The position numbers were made by a program, and so were the translations under genes. From positions 1,647,001 to 1,711,000 of the forward strand of contig JAHYIO010000005.1 in the NCBI GenBank assembly GCA_020543525.1: a stretch of 64,000 nucleotides of DNA, read 5' to 3'. The stretch's first letter is position 1, and the number at the start of each line of letters is the position of its first letter. A model generated the notes under the pieces. That model was not told the origin of the DNA and did not search any database. It saw only the letters and a list, made by a program, of their open reading frames with translations. Shown here in pieces: positions 11,701-23,676 of this stretch. Source of the DNA: Coriolopsis trogii (Eukaryota; Basidiomycota; Agaricomycetes; Polyporales; Polyporaceae).

Positions 11701-13584
11701 GCCAAGTCAGTCAATGACACCGGAGCTCACTCTCCACTCTCCTTCGATGAATGGCGCACACACTCATTCCTGACTCGGTCTTGTAACCCCTCCGATTCCT
11801 AGAAGGCTTCCGAGCTCATGAATATGCTCGAGTACATGGTTCTTTCGGCCTCGGTGCCAACTCGCGTTCTACATCTCCCGGACCCAACACGAGGAGTTTA
11901 CCGCGTGTATGTATAATCTTAGGGAGTATTCTGCCATACGTAGCATGACTACATTGACCGGACTCATGACTGTACTCGACTAGGGCTACACCAATGCCGG
12001 CATGGCGTGTCTTCTTCGCAGGCTCCGAGATGGTTTGAATTTCCAAGCCATCCCCAGTCCCGGGGATCGTCTGACTCCTTGTTGGCTCAGAAGGCACAAA
12101 CTCCACGCGTACCCATGCTCGCCGTCCGATAGCGTCGCTCCGGATGAACGTCGTTCCTCCATTGCGATCTCAGGCCGCACCTCCTCCGCAGCTAATGGAC
12201 TCGATTCACGGAGCCTGCAAGTTCCTCGGCTGGGAGGCCGCGTCACCTATCCTCGCCCTACCCCTTGGGCCACGCGCTTTCAATGCCACGTCGACCGATC
12301 GCGCGTACGGCCTCGGTGTCCGGCTGCGCTACGCGAGTCTCTGAATCACAACAGGTCTTCCCAGGTGGGTTGCATACAACACGCCCGTGCTGTGCGTCGC
12401 TCGTCTAACCCCTTGCTATCAACCAGGCCACCAACGACGGCATCACCGGTCCACAGCTGACTTGTCTCTCCGGGACAGGTGGAGCGTGGCTGCGTGCTCC
12501 TCCACGTCAGCTGGGGCACCCCCAAACCCGCACAAGGCAAGCACGAACTTCTGGCTCTGCAAGCGTACGGGCGATGACAGATTACCCAGACTTCCTGCTG
12601 CCGTGATCTGTGGGTATGGCGAGCGCAGCACCGGTCTCGCATCTCGACCGGGCGGGTTTCGAGGCATGTTGCTGTTGATAGACACCTCGTACTCAGGGGC
12701 GTGCACTCACGCGTTGCATGCAGGTCGAACACTTCAGCCAGTCGTCAATCACTGAGACAAGGGTTCGCGGCGTTTAAATCAGTATGATGTCGACGCTCAC
12801 CCAGGGCGGAGGGTCCCAGTCTGGCTCTCGAAGGGGACGTGTCGATGCGTGCACCTCGGATCCGTTTGAGAGCATACTCTGTGCTAGAGGTGAGAAGAGC
12901 TTTCTCCGGCAACGGGATGCATCCGCCCTTACCTACTTTGGGCGGCGACAATATGTGCGACCGGAACCCGCAAGGCGTCCTTGCATAGCGCACGGAATGA
13001 CAGGTGAGCTTTGTCCTTCGTCGCTACCCCACTACGCACGGCCATTCGCACTCGCCGCTCCAGGTGCAGATTGCTGACTCGCAAGCCAGTGACTGTCTGA
13101 GCATCGCTCGCTCCTGCCCGTCGCTCATCACCAGAACCCGGTGGGGCCATCACATCCCGAGACTGCCATCCACCGCGTAGGAGGACTTAGCCCCCACATC
13201 GTACTTAATGTTTCCTTGCTGGCGGGCACGCCTCCACCGCGTCACGGACTCACAGTCTACTTTACATCGTCTTTCTCGTCACCACCGGTGGCAACATAAC
13301 CACGTATTGATCGCGTCCCAGCGGCCGGCCTACGTACGGCCGCGGATCCAAGTGTAAATACATACATTCCCGCAAGCGCTCGGAATGCGAGCGGAAACGC
13401 GGTCGCGGGACGACGAGGTGACACGTCGCGCGCGCTGGTAGCCTGTAGAAAGGATAGGCCGTATGTGTTCGATCACGACGCCATGCTTTTGAATTGACAG
13501 GTGGAACAAGCATATGGACGACGGGCGCAGCCGGAGAACCCCAACCTGCGCAGGGTCAGGGGCCCAGGGTTCTTGAACTTGGAC

Positions 13585-14396
13585 AGGACCCCTGATAATA
13601 TTGTTCAAGGCCTGATCACAAAATCGGCCATTTTCTCACTTTTGGTCCGCACATCCCACCTTCCTATTTGGGCCAGATTGGTCCGCACATGCGACAGGCT
13701 TCATTAAGCGCCTATGTTTGGTCCGCACATTGCGTTTGGCTTCAATACGCTTGTTACCCCCGCGTTTCCGCCCCCAAGATGCACACGGACAACTGCCTAT
13801 AAATCAGTGCAGACCTCACTAGCTACTCTGTATACTCACTCAAATTGTCTGTACCGTCTCTTTTTGACCAGAATTCTTGACATCATGTAATCTCCGCATC
13901 AGCCTTCAGGAAGGTAGCTAGGTACATATAGATTTAGCCATGAGCTGCTACTGAATATCTGCCCATTTAGATAGTCAGTCTCCCACCGCCTCCTCTACAT
14001 ACTCTTTCTTTTTTGGGCGAACCTCATGTTAAGTATGGCAGACAGCATAGCATTGATTTCACCGTTGGCGGCCTTTGCTATGGCCAGACTATAGAGAAGT
14101 TGATAATATTGAACCCCCGACCAACCAGGGCATAGGTGCATTGCAAACTCCGATTACAACATATACAAGCTGGATGTAAAGACAAGGGTGCAGCTGCCGG
14201 CAGATTGAGAATAGGCGCCGGTCCGCACATGGAACCGGCATCGAGCGTCTCCGGACACTCTGGTCCGCACATTTGGTCTGGCATTGCAACCCATTTGGGT
14301 CACTTTTGGTCCGTATGTGAGCTGGCCTCACCCCACCAAAACCTCGATTTTGGTCCGCACCGCGATCAGGCATATGACAGTATTACCAGGGGTCCT
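13585..14396. mobile_element. Non-autonomous TIR transposon, hAT-like MITE (812 bp)
   Basis: The ends are imperfect inverted repeats: 13585-13617 (starting AGGACCCCTG) and the complement of 14364-14396, matching at 27 of 33 positions by eye. The element is flanked by a perfect 8-bp direct repeat, ACTTGGAC, at 13577-13584 and 14397-14404. Eight-base target duplications are characteristic of hAT elements (and P, KDZ). Inside the termini sit seven copies of (T)TTGGTCCGCACAT: 13641, 13677, 13717 on the left and 14220, 14261, 14305 (diverged), 14348 on the right, spaced about 36-44 bp within each cluster. Sub-terminal short repeats are transposase-binding sites in hAT elements such as Ac. The core (about 13760-14200) is more AT-rich, has a TATA-like CTATAAAT at about 13797 and no transposase-sized frame, so mobilisation would need a transposase in trans. 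Confidence 0.85.
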
Positions 14397-14404
14397 ACTT
14401 GGAC

Positions 14405-15869
14405 GTTTTGAATGGAAGTAGAGATGGCTGATCAGTAGAAGCCTTCTTTCAATGGATGATGTACAGTATAACCCCATGCGATCCAACTCCGACCCCCAGC
14501 TATTATAGTTCACAGCGCGACAGGGAGAGGTGTTCTGCCTGAACGCTATAACTGCGCCCAATGCGGCCAACCCATCCTCGGATCCGAGCTTCGGCGTCGA
14601 CAGGCATGTCCACCGATCTCGATCTTGATCAATTCTCCACTGAGATCTCACAGGAGTTAACCCCAGAGAATACCGACGTTGACGACCGGTAGCTACTAGT
14701 CCTTGGGCACTTCGTGGAGGGACAATCTTTGCGTACAACTCTCCTGAGCCACGTTTCCGTTCCACGTTTGGCGTACGCCTGCTTAGTACACGCATGGGGC
14801 CCAAAGAATCCGCACCACGCAGCAGCATGCGCAGCTCCTGTCACCTCAACCGAATCCGACAGCATCCGGGATCTTGCCCATGCCGCATGCTGATCTGAAA
14901 CCCACCCCTCTCTGGCTAAAGCGTCTTCCGCTCGACCTCGAGCGACCAGGGTCCCGGAAGAACTTCATAAGCCAGGTTCCAGCCAACCCTATTCTTCGCA
15001 GCGCGAGGCTGTGCTCCAGGGAGGCCCGAGTCGAGGCCGTGGCAGCACCGGAGCTGTGTAAGCCCGAAAACGTGTCGTCCTCGTGAAGTCTCGGCTTAAC
15101 CCCAATCGCGCACTGGCACCGTGTAACGACAGACTGGCCACGTATGTCTGTGAGGAAGGATTGCCAAGGCCGACTTCGTCCTGAGAATGCAGACACCGTG
15201 ACGGACGACGACGATGGAATGCGACGGTCAGAGCTCTTCTGCCATAGCACCGTTCCTGGCCATCTTTCTCTCCAGCCACGTAGAAGAGGAGTATGCCGCT
15301 ACAGCCCTGTTACTGTCTTCAAATCGGGCATGTACACATTGAATTGGCCTATTAGCCTTCTCTCCTCGCACCGCTCCTCGCCGAATTACGCATCCCACTC
15401 ACCGAAGAACGCCACTATCCCGACAACGACCGTCGCCTGATTCCAATGCGAAACCGACAGTTTATTATATACAGATAAATATGCATCTCGAGCAGACAAG
15501 ACAAGCTAGCAACAGCGTACGCTCACGTCGCAAACAGAGGACACAAAGCTACAGCCTATGGGACACAATCCGCAATTTTAGGAGGAAACGAGGCAAGAGA
15601 AGCGGAAACGGGAAGAGCAAAACGATACACACAAAAGCATATACGACAAACGACGAAAAGCAAAAGAAAACGTAGTCCAGCGAGCAGCTTCCGACCACAG
15701 CATTGATACTTATACCTATATGGTCGATCGAACCTCCTAGACGGCGGAGGATGATGACAGTTGGAGGTGAGGGTGACGCGGGAGGCGAGGGTGACATTGG
15801 GAAGGGAGGGGGAGAGGGCGGAGGGGAGAAGGGGTACGCGAAAGGAGATCAGGCAGGGGAGTCGCTGAT
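14405..15869. other. No supported gene
   Basis: This stretch lies between the transposon and the 3' end of the minus-strand gene at 15870. Two minus-strand open frames (about 14328-14828 and 14846-15250) have no recognisable domain. The part from about 15440 to 15869 is probably the downstream untranslated region of the next gene. Nothing further can be supported. Confidence 0.5.
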
Positions 15870-17770
15870 TCAGGAGAACACATCCGATCGGTCCTCCGTC
15901 CAACCCAAAGGGCCCTGCGGGCGAGCTCCCGGGTGCGGAACACCCAAGCGAGCTCCAGCTCCAGGGCTCGGCCTCTGTCCTCCGAGGAAGATGCCCAAGC
16001 TCCGCCTCCGCCTATGGACGAGCACCGTGCTCGCGGTCTGCATCTGGTCGATGCCCTCGTACGCGCCCTCGAACTTCTCCTCAGGCCCGGGCTCGTCCTC
16101 TGGCCAATGCAAGGAGATATCGAACTCGCTCGAACGCTGCCGGATGTCCGCCGGCTCGGGGTACGTGTAGTGAACCGAAAGTGGGGTCATCATGTCTTGT
16201 AGGGGCATCCGGACTTCTCCCGCTTCGTGTTCCTCTTCGTCGCTCTCCTGGCCATCGCTTGCTACAGCCTTGCCCTTGACCAAGTCAACGGCATTCCCCG
16301 CAGAGTCGAAGTTCTCCGCGTTGCTGTCGTTGTGAACACAGTCCGGGTCGCTCTCCTCCATGGCTTCCCTGGCGGGGGGAAGACCTATGACCGCAGCCGG
16401 GGCAAGGGCACCCTCTTGTGGCATGCCGGAGCTTGAAGGCTCAAGGCTCGTCGATCGCTCCGTACGAATGGGAGACGATGGCGGGAGAGGGGAATAGTGG
16501 AACGTAGTCCTCGAGGGAAGACCTGTCCTACGCGGCCTCTTGCTGAAGTCAATGAAGATGTCTTGCGGAGCATCGAGCTTGCGCTTCTGTGCGCGCCGGG
16601 AGGCGATGTTAGAGGGAGAGCTCGGCGGGGAACTGGAGTGGCGCGCGGGTTCCGCCGGGTCGGAGCGTGGGCCCGGGAGGGATACATTCGCGCGTGGGTT
16701 ACGAGAGACACTGGAGAGGACCTTGTGAGTCCACCGGAAGTAGATTAGAATAGGACATGCACTCACCCGCTTATCGTCGCAGTCAGAGCAGGGATCCGCT
16801 GGGGCGGTGTGCTCGGACGCGGCGGGGGAGTGGGCGGAGGGGTGGGGCGACGATGGACGATACCCTCCTCCTGGTACCCAGGGACATTCAATTTTTGCGC
16901 CTCCGCGAGCAGGTTATCGACGAAGGGGTCGCCCATCTCCTTCCTGATGTCCTTCAACATCCTCTCGTAATCCTTCCAGAGGTCGTTCAACTCCATAGAA
17001 GCGATCGTAGATTCGTACAGTCGATCCTTGATCTGCTTCTTGCAATACTGGAGTAGATCCTTGATTGGAAGGTCGTCCTCGATCACGTCCACTATCTTCT
17101 TCAACCAGTCCTCGCCTGCGTGCTCCGGGGGCGGATAGTCGATGATCACCCCGTTTGCCGCCTCGAAGGGAAGCTCGCGCTCGTACTCGGCCTCCAGCTC
17201 ATCTTCCTCCGAGTCCTCACTCGAGCTCCAAGAGTGACTTGCTGCTGGTAACGGCCTGAACACAGCACGACGGGGAGGGCTCGAGCTCTCGTCTTCGGCG
17301 AGAGGAGCGAATACACGACGCTCAACTTGGGAAGGGCTCACAATTAGGTGCTCGGGGAGACTTGGAAGTTCATCTAACCAGCGCCAGCACGAACATGGTT
17401 ACACCAATGCGACGACGTGGAGGTGGATCAGGACAGGCTCACCAGGTTCGTTGAAGATATACGACGGGTGTCTGAAAGGTGGCAGGTTGGGGTCTTCTGA
17501 AATGGCCCGGTGGCGCCTGTTCACTGCTTTGCCCTTGTCGACCGGGGGACGTGCTGGTGTGGTCGCGGCCACATTGCGTCTTCGTGAGGGTGCCTGGGGC
17601 GTAGGAACCCTTACTGGCTGGCGGGCATTTGGGCTGCGAGGCGATGATGCACGCAGGCGTAAGCTGCGACGTGGAGAGTTCAGGGTTGGGGGAGGTGAAG
17701 GATCGGACGTCGCAACAGGAATGTCGAAGTCTGTGGCTGGACTCGGCGAACGACGCGTAAGGTGAGGCAT
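15870..17770 (-). CDS. Uncharacterised protein, 3 exons, about 592 aa
   Basis: Modelled as exons 17770-17403, 17336-16767 and 16710-15870; both introns are 56-66 nt with good GT-AG ends and keep the frame. The product is not one I recognise. Residues 1-120 are basic and Ser/Pro-rich. A compact, charged segment at about 175-290 looks folded (it contains DYPPPEHAGEDW and then helical KKIVDVIEDD...LNDLWKDYERML...EMGDPFVDNLLAEAQ). The remainder is low complexity, with a KRKLDAPQDIFIDFSKRPRR basic patch at about 353-372 that could be a nuclear localisation signal. No transmembrane segment is seen. It lies tail-to-head behind the IEC1-like gene on the same strand. Role unknown; the exons look real because all splice junctions maintain phase. 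Confidence 0.65.
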
Positions 17771-18138
17771 TGTGAGTCGAAAATGTCTCGACGGTGTTAC
17801 TGGAAGCTTTGACAAGTGTGCGCGTGTAGCGTGGGGGACAATGGTGGTGGTGAAGGAGCAAACCAACTTGAACAAGAGACGTGTCAAGAGTTGCACTGGC
17901 CTGGTAGTGAGCGCGTCCTTGTTCGCCGAAACGGGAAGGCTTATCAAGTCAGGTGATTTTGATCTGACGCCCACTTGGGCGTCTCATCGTCTGTGCTCTC
18001 TCTAAACCTGGACCAGGCATAAGCTTCAATAGCGATAGCAAGATCAACATGTTCCATGTACTATACGAAAGCCAAAAGCAGGACATACTGGTACACCAAG
18101 AAAAAGGATGTATGAAGGGACAGGACGATGGAGGCTGG

Positions 18139-19524
18139 CTACGCGTAAGGATCCTCTTCGCGTTCCGCGGGGTACACATATGTGTTCTGAGCCGTCATGA
18201 CCATAGGAATGGCCAACTGCTCGATTTGCTCAATGACCTTAGTGCTAGTCCTGCGTGGATATATGTGAGTCGGTCAGCAACCCAACGCCCAAGTACCCAA
18301 GTACAGATAGACTAACCCAAATTGTCTCTTCAACAGTTCGTCCAATAGAGCGTCCTTGCGCTCCCTCCAGCATTTCTCTTCGTGCCGAAGAACGCGGAGC
18401 TCTTCTACAAGCTCCTCATGCTGCTCGAGCACCCATCGGTGTTTCGCCTTCATGAGCATGTATCGGACCTGCGTATGCGACCGTCCCATGATGAGACCGG
18501 TCGCGGGGTCTGCTTGTCGCAAAAGATGGGGCGGGAGTTCATCCTCAGGATCGAACTCGAACGTCCCGGGTTCAGGAGAGAACTGCCGGACGGGGGTCTG
18601 GGATACACGTCCGGCGTGGCTGCCTCCATCAACAGGTGAGACACGGAACTCATCCTCATCACCGAGCTGCTGCTCGACTTTGAAGGTCGAGTAACCGTAC
18701 GGGTCGGGAGGGTGAGTGACAGCAGGTTCTGGCTCTTCCCTTTTGCGCTTGCGATTGCCACCACGTCCGGGAAGAGGGGGAGATATGTTGTGCTGTATGC
18801 GCATGTGCTTCGCCAGAGCATCGGAGCGCGTGAAAGACTTGTCACACTCTGGAGAAATACGTCAGTATGTGATTGTCTTGACATTTAGAAGTCCCGGAGA
18901 GGACCTCAACAAGGATTCGTGCCGTCATCACCACGAAGCCGTCCGACGAATGTAGTGTCTATGTGAGCTTCGGACTACAACGCCGTGGCTGCCCAAGGCA
19001 GTGTGTCCGATTCCGTCCAAGGACAACGATGCCATGCACGTTATCGATATAATGGTTGCTGCTTACCTGGTCGTGGACATGTAAATGGCTTTTCTCCAGT
19101 GTGAGATCGGATATGGGAGATCAGAGCGAAACGGGACGTCTGCGCGATCCCACGACGGACGCAACCCGCCCACTCACAGGTGTAGTTAGACTTGTGTACA
19201 CCGATATGATCTGCGGCGTTGGATGAGATACACATTCGAAACTTTGTGCCGACTTCACGCACCGTTGTGAATATGTTCGATGAGAGTCGGGAGGTGACTG
19301 AAGACCTTCCCGCAATCCTCCCACTGGCATGTCATAGTATCGGCCTCCTGATCCTCTCCGAGCATGCTGACTTCCGCCGTTACCGGGGACCCTGGCCTCG
19401 ACGCCGACCCGCCGTATTCACCGGCCTCTGCATAAGGAACGATCTCTTCGTCGGATGAGTCCGAGAAGTCGACGCTCGAGCGCAAGCTAGGGGAAGGAGA
19501 CGGGCTATACACGCTACGCGCCAT
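18139..19524 (-). CDS. IEC1: IEC1-like C2H2 protein, INO80 complex subunit
   Basis: Exons 19524-19263, 19210-19067, 18848-18317 and 18250-18139 encode about 349 residues. There are three zinc fingers: CQWEDC...EHIH (66-86, split by intron 1), a second with YTCEWAGC...SHIRSH (about 97-124), and FTCPRPECDKSF...HMRIQH (about 130-155, split by intron 2). The C-terminal half carries GRSHTQVRYMLMKAKHR, then a long helical, charged region (about 250-320). This order of YY1/GLI-like fingers followed by a conserved helical tail matches fungal Iec1, a DNA-contacting subunit of the INO80 chromatin remodeller; the identification is by pattern recall, without alignment. The N-terminus is Ser/Asp/Glu-rich. 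An upstream in-frame ATG at 19662 exists, but 19524 is preferred because it leaves room for a promoter shared with TAF11. Confidence 0.8.
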
Positions 19525-19794
19525 GGTAGCCCAGTGTACAACGATGTCGACAGGAAAGGGAAGAGAGGGAGGGGCAAGGGGGGTTAAGTCGTTGGTACGG
19601 AGCCTCGCGAAGTCATCCACGTCGGCTTCAGCGCTTCGACTCTTGATCTCAACCACAACCATTGTTTGTCCTGCATTTCACCTGACTCAACACTCGCCTC
19701 TGGCTCTCTGCTTGTATTGTCTCTAGAGGTTGCGCAACACGATACATTGGATTGTCCACCACATTCGGCAGTGAAAACCGAACACTACGCCGAG
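19525..19794. promoter_or_regulatory. Bidirectional promoter between IEC1-like gene and TAF11
   Basis: The two start codons face away from each other across 270 bp, so both promoters must lie here. No TATA box is evident. Both products act in RNA polymerase II transcription and chromatin, so joint control is plausible but inferred from position only. Confidence 0.5.
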
Positions 19795-20855
19795 ATGAGC
19801 TCTCCGTTTGCGACATATCCCGCCCCAGAACGCTCCTTTATGCCCTCTGGGACGGCTTCAACGCCTGCTTCTTCTCGCGGTGGTGCCCCGGCTTCGCGTG
19901 GAACGGGAGCCAAGCGTGGACGCAAGCCTAAGAATGCGACTGCGAACGCGGAAACACCGCGCACTCCATCAACATCCCAAGGACCCTCCCAGGCGGGTCT
20001 GCACTGGGTTGACTCTCAGCTCGGCGGCGGTCCCAGTCAGCTCACAGCTGGTTCTAGCTCTGCCGCTGGGAGCGCAACTTCGCCAACCACACAGGACGCA
20101 CAAGCGGCTCTACTCACACAGGGATTGAGCCTTCCAGGATCGCAAACAGCCGCGTCGACCTCAGCCGCAGCAGGAGAGAATGGAACGCCAGGTCCGTCGG
20201 GGGCGACGGGTACACAGGGAGCGAACGGCGCACCTGCCGGTGAAGAGGACGCGGACGGGGAGGATGAGATGTTGCCAGCGATGGCAGATGACGACTACTC
20301 GGCACAGCTGTCGTGGCAAAGCCAGTCTAAGGACAATCTCAAGTGCGTGCCCTCGCATATAGTCACTCGAGCGTTATTGATCGTACATTGGCGGTGCGTA
20401 GAGTCCTTATGGACAACTTCAGCCCTGCGCAGTACGAACGCTTTGAGGCATACCGCAGGCACGCGTTACCGAAACAAGCTGTACGGAAGGTACGAGCCCC
20501 ACTCTGGGCAAGGTATCGAAGCGAGGGAGACTCATCTAGATGATCCTTTAGGTCATACAGCAAGCTACCGGACAACAGGTCTCCCAACCTGTCGCCCAGA
20601 TAGTGGCCGGATTCGGCAAAGTCTTCGTTGGAGAGATTGTTGAAAAAGGTAAGCATTCGTTGGAACCTGATGTTGAAACGTCCGGTCTCTCACCACTGTC
20701 TCTTCTACACAGCCCGCAAAGTCCAAGCACGAAGAGGAGAGACGGGTCCACTATCTCCGGATCACCTTCGCGAGGCATACCGCATGTATCAGGAAGAGAC
20801 TGGCCGTGTCGGCGCGGCACGACCGCTCAGGTCCAAACGTCTCTTCGTGCGATGA
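19795..20855 (+). CDS. TAF11: TFIID subunit TAF11 (histone-fold)
   Basis: Exons 19795-20342, 20402-20489, 20552-20648 and 20713-20855 encode about 291 residues. Residues 1-180 are low-complexity Ala/Ser/Gly/Thr with an RGRKPK basic patch and an acidic EEDADGEDEM stretch. From about residue 184 comes the hTAFII28-like histone fold: FSPAQYERFEAYRRHALPK, then QPVAQIVAGFGKVFVGEIVE, then GPLSPDHLREAYRMYQEETG. In TFIID this fold pairs with TAF13 and contacts TBP/TFIIA. The histone fold is spread over four exons whose phases all agree. The acidic, disordered N-terminus is longer than in yeast or human proteins, which is common in basidiomycetes. Divergently transcribed from the IEC1-like gene. Confidence 0.95.
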
Positions 20856-21435
20856 GCGCTGTTGCGCCCTCATCGTCGCTCCTGCTCATCACCCCATGTA
20901 CCTGTATCCATCTGTGCGTCCTATGACTTGTATCATATATCCTCGGCTTCTCAATGGGCAGCGATGTCGGCGTCGTGTGCGAGTCCCGGTCTTGCCTGAC
21001 AGTGCGAACTATTGTCTCCTCGTCGTTGATCCCAGTGATGTGCACGACCGTATCTCACGATGATCGTCGATGTTGATCATGCAAAGGGTAGAATCCGCCA
21101 ACTGCCTGTCAGTATCCGCGTCTCTCCAGTACTGGTTGATTCGGTCAAGTCGGGCACGGTCCCATCGCACATCTCCTGATGAGCTCACCTTTGGTGTTCG
21201 TAGCATCTCAGTACTGAGAGGCTGAGACCGGCACATACCTGGACGACCAAAACACTGCAACCCCGTTCGCAGCATTTATCGGTCAGTTCGATCGCAACTC
21301 CTGCTCAGCTCAATTCCCTTCCCGCTTGCACTGGTTGGCACAGTGATGGTCATTCTGCAGGTAGTATATGACTCTCCAAATCTCCTGATCCCCCTGTGCT
21401 CTCCGCTGCTGCAATTGGGACGTCCGTCTACTAGA
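20856..21435. other. Intergenic, 3' side of TAF11 and 5' side of DUF6534 gene
   Basis: No coding signal. It presumably contains the TAF11 3' untranslated region and the promoter of the downstream membrane-protein gene. Confidence 0.5.
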
Positions 21436-23676
21436 ATGGACTCGACTTTGACTATGACCAGCGCTCTCTCCTTTCCGGTGTTATCACAAGTGCAGACAAT
21501 GGGGAATACATTCGGAGCGCTGCTCATCGGCACATTCGTTACTCTCACGTAAGTTTCTCTCGCCTCTACTCTCTCGCTCGCTTGTTTTGCATAACCTGTG
21601 CTTATGCGCGATGTTATCTAGGTTGTATGGCCTCATGGTATATCAAGTTGCGCAGTACATGTCTCTGTACCCTTCGGATCGCTTCTTCTTCAAGTTTCTG
21701 GTGAACAGCATATACAGTGTACTTAACTCAGTGATCCGCTAACAAACCTCTAGGCATTCGGGCTATTGTGAGTTCGTTCTAACTGGACCGGGCCTGTGGA
21801 CATGAGATCACAGCATGCCTCTCAGTGTCCTCGATACCACTCATTGCTTGCTCCTCGTCCACGGATGGTGAGCATAGGACCTTCATTATGGATAATCCTG
21901 TTCTAAGCCCATGACAAATGCCGATAGTTATCACTTCCTAGTCTCATGCTACTTCAGGCCATGGGACCTCCTTATTGCCTCCTGGTGAGCTCATTTTAGC
22001 AACTCTTCCCGCGCAAGAGTATACTGACTGTGGACGGCTCTAGGTCGCTTGAAGTGAGTGAACATATCAGTTCCTACTGCGCTCCAATACTAGGTGAAGC
22101 GTTATTTACACTCTGCATCCAGGTGATGCCCGCGGTGACGGTGAGTTCTTGAGAAGTTGTTCGGTTATCGTTCCGTCATTGAGAGGGATCACCAAGGGGC
22201 TCATCGTTCTCCTCACGCAAAGGTACGGTACTCCTCCTGAGTTCCAAGATTCTGCGGTTTCGTATGGCTAACGCCACATGCAGCTTCTATGCTAGGCATA
22301 TCTATCGTGGTGAGCTCTGCAGTGTACGAGATCAGAGGGTGCTTAACTCTGACGGCGCCTACGGATCGTGGATAGTTGGTCCTCGCTACAGACCGATCGT
22401 GTATGGGGTGGTGCGTTTGCACAGGCTCTCGATTGAAAACCCACAGAATTACGAAGCATTTGGGTTTGTAGGTGGCACTCATGTCTGCAGAATTAGGTAA
22501 AGTCCTTCTACTTGCCTCGCACTGTTGCTGAACGAATATCGGCGTGCATAGGATTGATCGTAGGTGAGCACCGGCACGATGCTACGGGTCAAATTGGAAT
22601 TAAGTTCTACGATTTTTTTCCAGCCAGCACCGTCCGAGGGCAAGCCACACATGACCACTTTGTTTCAGAGTACTCATGGAATGCATTTGTACACAGCTTC
22701 ATGGCCAAGGACTTCGGCACAATTCTCAGCTACGTGAGCGCGAGTCCCCCTTAATGATTCTCGACGATAGTACTGATAGACACTTCGACGCAGGAATGGA
22801 TCGACTCGCTCTTATTCGGGGTCGTCATCGTAGCTGACTTGACGCTAGTCACCAGCCTGGTAACGATCCTCTACGGGAAACGCACAGCATTCACCAGGAC
22901 GAACAACGTGCTCGATCGCCTGGCTCTCTACGCTGTTGTTGCCAGTACGTCCGTTCCGCCTGTACCTCATGTGTGTGCCTTTCCATCGAGGCTTATGCTG
23001 TCCTATTTGCAGCGGCGTTGACCAGGTAACGCGCGACATACTCTTCTCACAAGCATTACAAATATTCTAACTCGCCGCGGCTTCAGCACACTAACCGTCC
23101 CTGCATTGATACTCGTACGTCTAAAATCTGCTCTTCACTCAGCCTGTCGCTCACCCAGATCACGATCGGCACAGTCTATGGCTCAGCCACATACGCTGGT
23201 CTGGGTGTCCGTTGCCGTTCCCGTCACGAAGGGTGAGTCGCTCCCCAGCTAGACTGCGACCAGTCTGACGCCGTGTCCACGACCAGTCTATTCAATCTCC
23301 GTGCTGGCAATGTACGTGAAACTTGCCCGTGCCACCGTCTCCCCACGAATCCTCCCATAGCACACAACTGACGCGGCCGCGCCACAGGCTGAACTGCAGG
23401 TCTACGCTCCTCCAGAGCAACCCGACCAACCGTGACACCGGCCCCCCAGGCCCACTCTCCCAACCCGCCCACATGAGCATGTCCGCCCCGCCCTGTCCCC
23501 CGCTCGGGCTAAACGCTGGGATCCGCGTCAGCACCCAGCTCCAATTCAGCACTCACATCCAGACCGTTACCGCCACCACCGCCACAGAGGAATCGATAGA
23601 GTGTGTGAGAAATACTCGTATTCATGCGCACATCTTCGAGCTGACGACGTTTCGGATGTCTCATCACGTCTCTTAG
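21436..23676 (+). CDS. DUF6534-type seven-helix membrane protein, many exons
   Basis: A basidiomycete-type seven-transmembrane protein assembled from about 18 small exons: 21436-21548, 21622-21700, 21754-21767, 21826-21867, 21928-21984, 22044-22053, 22123-22140, 22197-22222, 22284-22309, 22376-22410, one or two unresolved between 22411 and 22623, then 22624-22733, 22794-22944, 23013-23025, 23087-23114, 23175-23232, 23287-23311 and 23388-23676. Diagnostic stretches are MGNTFGALLIGTFVTLT (first helix), VLDTTHCLLLVHG, FYARHIYR, then FGVVIVADLTLVTSLVTILY, RLALYAVVA and VYSISVLAMLNCR. This pattern matches the DUF6534 family, plasma-membrane proteins of unknown function greatly expanded in Agaricomycetes. 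Several exons are only 10-18 nt. The last exon encodes a long polar cytoplasmic tail. A paralogue lies at 37625-39685 on the opposite strand. Family assignment is confident, exon borders in the middle less so. Confidence 0.8.

Larger units (their letters stand above)
5624..13576. other. Gene-poor stretch, about 8 kb
   Basis: From 5624 to about 6300 the minus strand is the CT-rich leader and promoter side of the SFP1-like gene. Beyond that, many open frames exist in this GC-rich DNA, but none shows a recognisable domain, a conserved-looking exon or a coherent splice pattern. The composition is not AT-rich, so there is no sign of repeat-induced point mutation. One minus-strand segment near 10360-9960 vaguely resembles a decayed retroelement C-terminus, but it is too damaged to call. 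Confidence 0.5.

Noticed and set aside
13593..14111. 11-bp direct repeat TGATAATATTG at 13593 and 14101 taken as possible LTR ends
   Set aside because: Too short, AT-rich, and explained better by one copy lying in the terminal inverted repeat of the MITE; no long terminal repeat follows.
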